DNA of 64,000 nt from Trinickia diaoshuihuensis. Lineage in GTDB: Bacteria; Pseudomonadota; Gammaproteobacteria; Burkholderiales; Burkholderiaceae. Below, in pieces: positions 56,742-64,000 of the stretch. The position numbers were made by a program, and so were the translations under genes. The notes under the pieces are model-generated. The model had not been told where the DNA came from. It saw only the letters and a list, made by a program, of their open reading frames with translations, and ran no database searches. Numbering within the stretch: position 1 is the first letter of the stretch; each line of letters begins with the position of its first letter. The DNA is taken from assembly GCF_003390925.1 (NCBI RefSeq), contig NZ_QUBS01000083.1, forward strand, positions 62,001 to 126,000. Reading direction: 5' to 3'.

Positions 56742-59519
56742 ATGCCTGCAGAACGGAACCTGGAAGGTAAGACCCTCGTTTTGGTCGACGGATCAAGTTA
56801 TCTCTATCGGGCCTACCATGCGATGCCTGACTTGCGCGGCCCCGACGGCGAGCCGACGGGAGCCATCTACGGCTTCATCAATATGTTGCGTCGCATGCGC
56901 AAGGAAGTCACGGCAGAGTATAGCGCGTGCGTCTTCGACGCAAAGGGCAAGACGTTCCGTGACGACTGGTATCCCGAGTACAAGGCGCATCGTCCGTCGA
57001 TGCCGGAGGACTTGTCCAAGCAGATCGAGCCGATCCATTTCGCCGTGCGGGCGCTGGGCTGGCCGCTGCTGATGGTGGACGGCGTCGAGGCCGACGACGT
57101 TATCGGTACGCTCGCCGCCGCGGCCGAACGCGAGGGGATGAACGTCATCGTCTCCACGGGCGATAAGGACTTGGCGCAGCTCGTGAGCGCGCACGTCAAG
57201 CTCGTCAATACGATGACGAACGAAACGCTCGACCGCGACGGCGTCATCGCGAAGTTCGGCGTGCCGCCCGAACGCATCGTCGACTACCTTTCGCTGATCG
57301 GCGACACCGTCGATAACGTCCCCGGCGTCGAAAAATGCGGTCCGAAGACGGCGGTCAAGTGGCTCGCGCAGTATGAAACGCTCGATGGCGTCGTGGCGCA
57401 CGCGAGCGAGATCAAGGGCGTGGTCGGCGAGAACCTGCGCCGGGCGCTCGATTTCCTGCCGCTCGCGAAAAAGCTCGTGACGGTCGAGCGCGAATGCGAT
57501 CTGACCGAGCACGTCGCCTCGATCGAGGAAACGTTGCCATCCCGTCCCGAATCGCCGCTCGAGTTGCGCGATTTGTTCATGCGGCACGGGTTCAAGACTT
57601 GGCTGCGCGAGGTCGAAGCGTTGATCGAGGGGGCGCAAGATGCCCAAGCCCAAGCGGGCGAAACCGAGCCCTCGGGCGTACTGGCTGCCGAGCCCGCGCC
57701 GAGGATCGCCCCTGAGCGCTGCTATGAAACGGTGCAAACGTGGGAGCATTTCGACGCTTGGCTCGCCAAGATCGATGCGGCCGCATTGACCTCCTTCGAT
57801 ACGGAAACGACCTCGCTCGACCCGATGCAGGCCGAGATCGTCGGGATTTCCATCTCGGTCGGCGCGGGGTGCGCGGCCTATATCCCGGTTGCGCATCGCG
57901 GACCCGATGCGCCCGTGCAGTTGCCGCGCGACGAGGTGCTGGCCAAACTCAAGCCTTGGCTCGAAAGCCAGGACAAGAAAAAAGTGGGCCAGCATTTGAA
58001 GTACGACGAGCAGGTGCTCGCCAACCACGGTATCGAACTGAACGGTGTCGAACACGATACGTTGCTCGAGTCGTACGTGCTCGAATCGCATCGTCCGCAC
58101 GACATGGACAGCCTTGCTTCGCGCCATCTCGGCGTCAAGACGATCAAGTACGAGGACGTGGCCGGCAAGGGCGCGCAGCAAATCGGTTTCGACGAGGTGC
58201 CGCTCGATAAAGCCGCCGAGTATGCGGCCGAAGATGCCGACGTCACGTTCCAACTGCACCAGGCGCTCTTTCCGCAAATCGAGCACGAGGCGGGTTTGCT
58301 GCACGTATATCGCGACATCGAGTTGCCGACGGCGCGCGTATTGCGCAAGATGGAGCGTAACGGCGTGCTGATCGACAGCGAGCGGCTGCGCCGTCAAAGC
58401 AGCGAGATCGCGGCTCGCCTCATCGAACTAGAAGGCGAGGCTTATGCGCTCGCGGGCGGTGAGTTCAATTTGGGTTCGCCCAAGCAAATCGGGCAGATCT
58501 TTTTCGAGCGGCTGCAGTTGCCCGTCGTCAAGAAAACGCCGAGCGGCGCGCCTTCGACCGACGAAGAGGTGCTCCAAAAGCTTGCCGAGGACTATCCGCT
58601 GCCGAAGCTGCTGCTCGAGCATCGCGGCTTGTCGAAACTGAAGTCCACTTATACCGATAAGCTGCCGCGCATGGTCAACCCGAAGACGGGGCGAGTGCAT
58701 ACGAACTATGCGCAGGCGGTCGCGGTCACGGGACGGCTGGCATCGAACGATCCGAATCTGCAAAATATCCCCGTGCGTACGGCAGAGGGCCGCAGGATCC
58801 GGGAAGCATTCATCGCGCCCGAGGGCAGCAAGATCGTGTCGGCCGATTACTCGCAAATCGAGTTGCGCATCATGGCGCATATCTCGGGCGACGAATCGCT
58901 GTTGCGCGCGTTCGCTCAGGGGGAAGACATTCACCGCGCCACGGCGGCGGAGGTCTTCGGCGTGACGCCGCTCGAAGTGACGAGCGATCAGCGCCGCATC
59001 GCCAAGGTGATCAACTTCGGGTTGATCTACGGGATGAGTTCGTTCGGGCTCGCTTCGAACCTCGGTATCACGCGCGATGCGGCCAAGCTCTATATCGACC
59101 GGTATTTCGCGCGTTATCCTGGCGTGGCGCGCTACATGGACGAAACGCGCGGGAACGCGAAGATCAAAGGTTATGTCGAAACGGTCTTCGGGCGCCGGCT
59201 GTGGCTGCCCGAGATCAACGGCGGCAACGGCCCGCGCCGGCAAGCAGCCGAACGCGCGGCGATCAATGCGCCGATGCAAGGCACAGCCGCCGATCTCATC
59301 AAGATGTCGATGATTGCGGTGCAGGCATGGCTCGAACGCGAGCATGCCAAAAGCCGCATGGTCATGCAGGTGCACGACGAACTCGTGCTCGAAGTCCCCG
59401 ACGACGAACTGTCCGTCGTACGCGAGAAACTGCCGCAATTGATGTGCGGCGTGGCGGCCCTGAAGGTGCCTCTCGTGGCGGAAGTCGGCGCGGGCGCGAA
59501 TTGGGAGGAAGCGCATTGA
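56742..59519 (+). CDS. polA: DNA polymerase I
   Basis: PolA fills gaps and removes RNA primers. The 925-residue protein has all three domains: 5'-3' exonuclease (about 1-300; LVDGSSYLYRAYHAM, EADDVIGTLA, STGDKDLAQLV), 3'-5' exonuclease (about 330-510; SFDTETTSLDP keeps the Asp/Glu pair) and polymerase (about 520-925; motif A ADYSQIELRIMAH, O helix RRIAKVINFGLIYGM, motif C QVHDELVLEVPD). I chose the ATG at 56742; a TTG at 56733 is in frame but lies inside the LOG gene. Confidence 0.97.
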   Translation: MPAERNLEGKTLVLVDGSSYLYRAYHAMPDLRGPDGEPTGAIYGFINMLRRMRKEVTAEYSACVFDAKGKTFRDDWYPEYKAHRPSMPEDLSKQIEPIHFAVRALGWPLLMVDGVEADDVIGTLAAAAEREGMNVIVSTGDKDLAQLVSAHVKLVNTMTNETLDRDGVIAKFGVPPERIVDYLSLIGDTVDNVPGVEKCGPKTAVKWLAQYETLDGVVAHASEIKGVVGENLRRALDFLPLAKKLVTVERECDLTEHVASIEETLPSRPESPLELRDLFMRHGFKTWLREVEALIEGAQDAQAQAGETEPSGVLAAEPAPRIAPERCYETVQTWEHFDAWLAKIDAAALTSFDTETTSLDPMQAEIVGISISVGAGCAAYIPVAHRGPDAPVQLPRDEVLAKLKPWLESQDKKKVGQHLKYDEQVLANHGIELNGVEHDTLLESYVLESHRPHDMDSLASRHLGVKTIKYEDVAGKGAQQIGFDEVPLDKAAEYAAEDADVTFQLHQALFPQIEHEAGLLHVYRDIELPTARVLRKMERNGVLIDSERLRRQSSEIAARLIELEGEAYALAGGEFNLGSPKQIGQIFFERLQLPVVKKTPSGAPSTDEEVLQKLAEDYPLPKLLLEHRGLSKLKSTYTDKLPRMVNPKTGRVHTNYAQAVAVTGRLASNDPNLQNIPVRTAEGRRIREAFIAPEGSKIVSADYSQIELRIMAHISGDESLLRAFAQGEDIHRATAAEVFGVTPLEVTSDQRRIAKVINFGLIYGMSSFGLASNLGITRDAAKLYIDRYFARYPGVARYMDETRGNAKIKGYVETVFGRRLWLPEINGGNGPRRQAAERAAINAPMQGTAADLIKMSMIAVQAWLEREHAKSRMVMQVHDELVLEVPDDELSVVREKLPQLMCGVAALKVPLVAEVGAGANWEEAH

Positions 59520-59669
59520 TGCGCTGATCCCGGCGCACATGGGCGTGCCCGTATGGCTCCAGTCAGCCCGGGCAAGCGTGCGTGAGCGCCGCTTCGCGGA
59601 CAATGACCGAGGCCGCTCCCGACGAGCGGGTGACCGAACCGAATTATCAACGGCATAGGGAGTATCGGC

Positions 59670-61016
59670 ATGCATCGATTTATCGTCGTGGGAGGAGGGG
59701 CGGGCGGGCTCGAATTGGCGACCCGCCTAGGCGATCGCTACGGCGCGCGGCGGGGAGAGCCGCCGCGCGCGCTCGTGACGCTCGTCGATCGGTATCCGAC
59801 TCATATCTGGAAGCCCTTGCTGCATGAAGTGGCGGCGGGCAGTCTCGATCCGTTCACGCAGGAGCTCGAATATCCGGCGCAGGCGCGCTGGCACGGCTTC
59901 GAGTTTCAACAAGGCGAACTGACCGGGCTCGATCGCGCGGCCAAACGCATCACGATCGCCCCGGTCATCGACGCCGACGGCGCCGAGATACTGCCGCGGC
60001 GCGAACTCCCGTACGACACACTCGTCATCGCGATCGGCAGCACCACGCATTTCTTCGGCGTGAATGGGGCGGCCGAACATTCGATCGCACTCGATACGGT
60101 CGCCCAGGCGGATCGATTCCGCAAGCGGCTTATCGCAGCATGCATGCGAGCCGAGCATCAGCCGCACGAGACGGTCGAATCGGGGCCGGGCACGTCGCCG
60201 GAAAGCGAGCCGCGCATCCAAGTGGCGATCGTCGGCGGCGGTGCGACGGGGGTCGAGCTGTCGGCCGAATTGCGCAATACGGCGCAGGTGCTCTCGGCCT
60301 ACGGTTTGCATAAGCTCGATCCCCGCCACGACGTCGGCATCGTTCTTATCGAAGCAGGTCCGCGCATTCTGCCGGCGCTGCAAGAGCGCGTATCGAGCGC
60401 GACGGCGGAGCTGCTGCGCAAGCTCGGCGTGAAGCTCATGATCGGAGAGACGGTGGCCGAGGTCGCGCCGGGCATCGTGCGCACCGCGAGCGGGAAGATC
60501 GTGCGCGCCGATCTGACGGTATGGGCGGCCGGTATCAAGGCGCCGCCCGTCTTGAGCCAATTGGACGGGTTGACCGTCAACCGCCTCGGGCAGTTGAGCG
60601 TGCGCCGTACGCTGCAGACGGAGAACGATGACGATATCTTCGCGCTCGGCGACTGCGCCGCCTGCCCGTGGCCGGGCAACGAACGCAACGTGCCGCCGCG
60701 GGCCCAAGCGGCGCATCAGCAGGCAAGCTTCCTGTTGAAGGCGTTATCGAGGCGGCTCGAAGGCAAGCCGTTGCCCGAGTTTACGTACCGCGATTTCGGC
60801 TCGCTCGTCTCGCTCGGCCACTTCAGCGCGGTGGGCAACCTCATGGGCGGCCTGATCGGCGGAAGTATGCTCATCGAGGGCTTGTTCGCTCGCTTTATGT
60901 ATATGTCGCTGTATCGGCTGCATATCGCGGCGCTCCATGGCTATCCGCGAATGATGCTCGATACGGTCGCGCATTGGCTGCGGCGCACGACGCTGCCTCG
61001 CGTCAAGCTGCATTAG
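59670..61016 (+). CDS. ndh: Type II NADH dehydrogenase (NAD(P)/FAD oxidoreductase)
   Basis: NDH-2 oxidises NADH and reduces quinone without pumping protons. The 448-residue protein has two dinucleotide motifs, VVGGGAGGLELATRLG near the start for FAD and AIVGGGATGVELSAEL (about 186-201) for NADH, the FALGDCAACPWPG region, and a C-terminal amphipathic membrane-binding part (GSMLIEGLFARFMYMSLYRLHIAALHG). AGGGAG precedes the ATG. Confidence 0.93.
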   Translation: MHRFIVVGGGAGGLELATRLGDRYGARRGEPPRALVTLVDRYPTHIWKPLLHEVAAGSLDPFTQELEYPAQARWHGFEFQQGELTGLDRAAKRITIAPVIDADGAEILPRRELPYDTLVIAIGSTTHFFGVNGAAEHSIALDTVAQADRFRKRLIAACMRAEHQPHETVESGPGTSPESEPRIQVAIVGGGATGVELSAELRNTAQVLSAYGLHKLDPRHDVGIVLIEAGPRILPALQERVSSATAELLRKLGVKLMIGETVAEVAPGIVRTASGKIVRADLTVWAAGIKAPPVLSQLDGLTVNRLGQLSVRRTLQTENDDDIFALGDCAACPWPGNERNVPPRAQAAHQQASFLLKALSRRLEGKPLPEFTYRDFGSLVSLGHFSAVGNLMGGLIGGSMLIEGLFARFMYMSLYRLHIAALHGYPRMMLDTVAHWLRRTTLPRVKLH

Positions 61017-61099
61017 GCTTCTTTCGGTCCGAATCGATGCTTATCGGTTCGACCGGGGAGCGCCGACCGAATAGGCTCTGTGGTTTTAGTTGAAGTCGG

Positions 61100-61690
61100 G
61101 TGCCCGCCGAGCGGCGGCCGCCCGATTACGCCAATGCCATGAGCCATCCTGCCCTTGCTACCCATATGGTCTCGTTTCTCGACGGCGAAACGGGCAATAA
61201 CGCGTTGGGCTACTGCACCAGCACCTCTCGCGACCCGAGTCGCCCGACTACCCTGATACCGCTTGGCGCTGCTTGGTCGAGATGGGCGCTCAGGGGGACG
61301 CGGGTTGCCGTCAAATGGCTGAAGCTTGCCGGTCAGCCGGAGTTCTTGCATGAGCTCGACGGAGAGACCTCCACGACGACCAGGCTGCCGCGGCGCTTGC
61401 TTCAGCGCTCGGAGGCGGATCTCGTCACCGTTCGCACGTCGCTGAGCGATCATAGTTTTCCGACCGTCGCACTCCACTATGGAAGCGCATCGGCCTTTAC
61501 GGGCAATTTCATTACCGTCAAAGCGCTCGGCCGATGGCAATGCAATCTGCCGGCCGGCGCGGCCGTGCGGATCATCGATTTGAGCGCACCGGGCGACAGG
61601 ATCAAAAACGGTGTGTTCGGCTCCCAATCGTCGGTGGCGAAAAACACCTCGGGAGCGGTACTGTTCTTGAAAGACACACCCGGAGGGTAG
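61100..61690 (+). CDS. Hypothetical protein, uncertain
   Basis: A frame of up to 196 residues (likely from the ATG at 61139) that I do not recognise. The C-terminal part (AAVRIIDLSAPGDRIKNGVFGSQSSVAKNTSGAVLFLKDTP) looks protein-like. A long frame on the opposite strand (61013-61627) is Arg/Gly-rich and reads as a shadow. No RBS stands out. Could be a decayed gene. Confidence 0.4.
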   Translation: MPAERRPPDYANAMSHPALATHMVSFLDGETGNNALGYCTSTSRDPSRPTTLIPLGAAWSRWALRGTRVAVKWLKLAGQPEFLHELDGETSTTTRLPRRLLQRSEADLVTVRTSLSDHSFPTVALHYGSASAFTGNFITVKALGRWQCNLPAGAAVRIIDLSAPGDRIKNGVFGSQSSVAKNTSGAVLFLKDTPGG

Positions 61691-61777
61691 GCCGTATCGA
61701 GCGGCGGTATGCGAAGCACATGGCGTGACGCCGCGCGGACGGCCGGAGCCCGTCCGCGCGCGCGATCGATGGCGCTG

Positions 61778-62650
61778 TTACGGATTCGGTCCCGTGGCGA
61801 CCGGCCGCGACGGATCGGCGCACCACTCGCTCCATGAGCCCGCGTAGAGCGCGGGGCCGTGCAAGCCGGCCACTTCCATGGCGAGCGCATTGTGGCAGGC
61901 GGTCACGCCCGAGCCGCATTGGAGTACCACGTGTTCCGGTTGCTTCTGTCCGATGATCGCACTGAACTCGTCACGCAACGTATGCGCCGACTTGAAGCGG
62001 CCGTCGGCCGTCAAGTTGTCTTTGAAGAAGCGATTGAGCGCGCCGGGGATATGACCCGCGACAGGATCGATCGTCTCGTTCTCGCCGCGATAGCGGTCGG
62101 GGGAGCGCGCATCGACGACGATCTGCTCCCCGCCCTTTATGTTCGCGAGCAGATGCTGCGCATCGACGGTCACGGCAAGGGGGGCGGCGGCTTTGAACTC
62201 GCCCGGCGTCGCGGCGGGCGGCATGGCCGTCTCGAGCCGCTGACCGGCGGCCTGCCAGGCTTGCAAGCCGCCGTCCAGCACGGCGACGGAGTCGTGCCCG
62301 AGCCAGCGCAGCAGCCACCACAGGCGCGCCGCGTAAGCACCGCCTTGCGCGTCGTAGGCGACGACCTGTTGCTGCTGCTTCAGGCCCTGCGCTACCAGCG
62401 TGGCGACGAGCGCGTCGCGCTCGGGCAGGGGATGGCGGCCGTTTTTGCCGGTCTTGGCGCCCGAAAGATCGCGGTCGAGGTGCAGATAGCGGGCACCGGC
62501 GATATGCCCCGCGGCATAGGCGCGCTCTCCGGCGGAGGGGTCGGCCAAATCGAAACTGCAGTCGAACAGGAGCACGCTGCCCGGCGCGGCGGACAGGCGT
62601 TCGGCCAGATTGTCGGCCGAGATCAGCGTGGTGTAGTGCGTGTGCGGCAT
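61778..62650 (-). CDS. sseA: Sulfurtransferase (rhodanese/3-mercaptopyruvate sulfurtransferase)
   Basis: The 290-residue protein has two rhodanese domains: an inactive N-terminal one (about 10-140) and the C-terminal one with active-site Cys245 in LQCGSGVTACHN. The CGSGVT loop is typical of mercaptopyruvate sulfurtransferases, where thiosulfate enzymes have CRxGxx. It moves sulfane sulfur from mercaptopyruvate to a thiol acceptor or cyanide in the cytoplasm. Confidence 0.9.
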   Translation of the reverse strand: MPHTHYTTLISADNLAERLSAAPGSVLLFDCSFDLADPSAGERAYAAGHIAGARYLHLDRDLSGAKTGKNGRHPLPERDALVATLVAQGLKQQQQVVAYDAQGGAYAARLWWLLRWLGHDSVAVLDGGLQAWQAAGQRLETAMPPAATPGEFKAAAPLAVTVDAQHLLANIKGGEQIVVDARSPDRYRGENETIDPVAGHIPGALNRFFKDNLTADGRFKSAHTLRDEFSAIIGQKQPEHVVLQCGSGVTACHNALAMEVAGLHGPALYAGSWSEWCADPSRPVATGPNP

Positions 62651-62712
62651 GATTGGACTCCTCGTTGGCGAGCACGCGCTCGCGCATGGACGGCGGATGA
62701 TTGCAGTCTAAA

Positions 62713-62754
62713 CAAAAAGACGGGCAAGAGGCATGTTTGCCGTCTTGCCCGTCT
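62713..62754 (-). terminator. Intrinsic terminator of the Rieske oxygenase gene
   Basis: A perfect 12-bp stem (AGACGGGCAAGA at 62718-62729 and its complement at 62743-62754) with a 13-base loop, followed on the minus strand by TTTTTG. It lies 30 bases past the stop at 62784. Confidence 0.85.
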
Positions 62755-62783
62755 CGAAGCTCGGCGGTGCAACCGCCGGGCCG

Positions 62784-63890
62784 TTAGATCTCGCCGAGTT
62801 CGCGCCGCAAAAATTCGTGGAAATGCTGCATCCCGTCTTCCATGGGGCTTTGGTACGGGCCGACTTGCGATTCGCCGCGTTCCAGCAGTGCGAGACGGCC
62901 CGCGTCCATGCGTTCGCCGATTTCGTCGTCCTCGCGCGCCGTTTCCATGTAGGCGGCGCGCTCGGCTTCGACGAATTCGCGCTCGAACAGCGCGATTTCC
63001 TCAGGGTAGTAGAACTCGACGATATTCGTCGTCTTGCGCGGGCCGCGCGGAATCAGCCACGAGACGACGAGCACGTGCGGGTACCACTCGATCATGAGCC
63101 CCGGATAGTAGACCATCCAGATCGCCCCATACTCGGGCGGAGCCCCGTCGCGCATCCGCAGCACCTCGTCGTGCCACTTGCGGTAGGTCGGGCTGCCGGC
63201 CTTGGCTAGACCATTGTGCACGCCCACCGTCTGGACGCTGTACCACTCGCCGAACTCCCAAGTCAGATCGTCGCAATTGACGAAGCTGCCGAGGCCCGGA
63301 TGGAACGGCACGACGTGGTAGTCCTCGAGGTACACCTCGATGAACGTCTTCCAGTTGTAGTTGCACTCGTGCACTTCGACGTGATCGAACATGTAGCTCG
63401 AAAAGTCGAAATGGTGCTGCGTGCCGAGCTTGGCCAGATCCTTCGCGACGTCGCGGCCCTGCGTTTCGAACAGCAGCCCGTGCCAGTTCTGCAGCTTGGT
63501 TGCGCCGAGGTTCAGGCATGGGTTATCCGCGAAGTGCGGTGCGCCGAGCAACTCGCCTTCGAGGTTGTAGGTCCAGCGGTGCAGCGGACAGACGATGTTT
63601 TCGGCCTGGCCGCGCCCGTTCAACATGATCGCCTGCCGGTGACGACAGACGTTCGACAGCAGCTCCACCTGCGAACGGTGGTTGCGCACGAGTACGCGCC
63701 CCTCGTTTTCGCTTGGCAGTGCGAAATAATTCCCCGCTTCGGGCACCATCAACTCATGCCCGACGTAACGAGGACCCTTCTTGAAAAGTGTTTCGATTTC
63801 TCGCGCCAGGAGCGCTTCGTCGAAGTAAGCCGTGACCGGCAGCTGGCTCGAAATGGCCTTGAGCTGCAATGCAGTGCTCAGATTGGACAT
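62784..63890 (-). CDS. Rieske non-heme iron oxygenase, alpha subunit
   Basis: The 368-residue protein has a Rieske 2Fe-2S domain (Cys82, His84, Cys101, His104 in CRHR and CPLH) and a catalytic SRPBCC domain with the mononuclear iron ligands His192 and His197 in EDYHVVPFHPGL. The plan fits choline-monooxygenase-like or phthalate-type single-component-alpha oxygenases. No reductase or ferredoxin gene is nearby in the window. The ATG at 63890 follows GGGAG. The substrate is unknown. Confidence 0.9.
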   Translation of the reverse strand: MSNLSTALQLKAISSQLPVTAYFDEALLAREIETLFKKGPRYVGHELMVPEAGNYFALPSENEGRVLVRNHRSQVELLSNVCRHRQAIMLNGRGQAENIVCPLHRWTYNLEGELLGAPHFADNPCLNLGATKLQNWHGLLFETQGRDVAKDLAKLGTQHHFDFSSYMFDHVEVHECNYNWKTFIEVYLEDYHVVPFHPGLGSFVNCDDLTWEFGEWYSVQTVGVHNGLAKAGSPTYRKWHDEVLRMRDGAPPEYGAIWMVYYPGLMIEWYPHVLVVSWLIPRGPRKTTNIVEFYYPEEIALFEREFVEAERAAYMETAREDDEIGERMDAGRLALLERGESQVGPYQSPMEDGMQHFHEFLRRELGEI

Positions 63891-64000
63891 TCCCACTCCC
63901 GATGAAAACGTGAAAGCAGCGAACAACCCAACCATCGAAGATTCGATTTAGGGAACCGGCGATTATACCCTTTCCCCCTCGCTTGGGGCGCTTAAGTGCA

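Noticed and set aside
56793..58397. 534-residue minus-strand frame opposite polA
   Set aside because: polA has every expected motif across the same bases; the antisense product has no recognisable domain.
58428..59675. 415-residue minus-strand frame opposite the polA end
   Set aside because: Shadow of the polymerase domain; no start signal or motif.
61013..61627. 204-residue minus-strand frame after ndh
   Set aside because: Low-complexity Arg/Gly/Pro product; the overlapping plus-strand frame looks more protein-like, though also uncertain.

Overview
The window is a 64 kb piece of GC-rich chromosome from a beta-proteobacterium of the family Burkholderiaceae (Burkholderia, Paraburkholderia, Trinickia or Caballeronia type). 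The grounds are gene content and protein style: a DgdA that closely resembles the classical Burkholderia cepacia enzyme, an mprF-acvB pair, many AraC/GlxA/LysR regulators, and strong G/C bias in codon third positions, which makes long antisense open frames common. No rRNA, tRNA, CRISPR array, insertion sequence or prophage was seen.

Layout. 0.2-9.1 kb: lipid and envelope genes (mprF-acvB, a thioesterase, a secreted pectinacetylesterase-like hydrolase with a membrane-anchored companion), then a GlxA-type regulator facing an SDR oxidoreductase. 9.2-18.2 kb: scattered metabolic genes (a binding protein-like gene with a VC0807-type membrane protein, AraC regulator, alanine dehydrogenase, PpnP nucleoside phosphorylase, M3 peptidase, secreted alpha/beta hydrolase, LysR with a divergent carboxymuconolactone-decarboxylase-like gene). 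18.4-24.7 kb: a worn accessory stretch with three probable gene remnants (lytic transglycosylase, HtrA protease, porin) among a Usp-like protein, a parvulin, a TonB-like secreted protein and an intact chromate resistance operon chrB-chrA, whose start is preceded by two tandem inverted repeats. 24.7-26.8 kb: AraC regulator and aldo/keto reductase.

26.9-32.0 kb: a Gram-negative stressosome locus. A tightly coupled operon encodes RsbR (globin-fold plus STAS), RsbS (STAS), RsbT (switch kinase), RsbX (phosphatase) and a PAS histidine kinase whose first ~90 residues look like the RsbT-binding domain of RsbU. A J-domain protein and a second RsbT-like protein are encoded convergently. No sigB, rsbV, rsbW or response regulator gene is present, so the output appears to have been rewired to two-component signalling.

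32.4-55.9 kb: two paralogous beta-galactoside/galactan utilisation loci flank a group of unrelated genes. Locus A (32.4-42.5 kb) has a LacI repressor, ABC ATPase, binding protein, two permeases, GH42 beta-galactosidase, a SetA-like sugar efflux protein and a Tat-exported GH53 endo-galactanase. Two identical 20-bp palindromes mark the promoters of the ABC operon and the galactanase gene. Locus B (48.3-55.9 kb) has the same parts in another order, without the galactanase and efflux genes, and with its own LacI and a related 18-bp palindrome. Between them lie an NmrA-type gene, AraC regulator, PPK2 polyphosphate kinase, NIPSNAP and VOC proteins and dgdA.

56-64 kb: housekeeping and redox genes: a LOG-family protein and polA whose start codons are one base apart, a type II NADH dehydrogenase, an unknown ORF, a mercaptopyruvate-type sulfurtransferase and a Rieske oxygenase followed by a clear intrinsic terminator.
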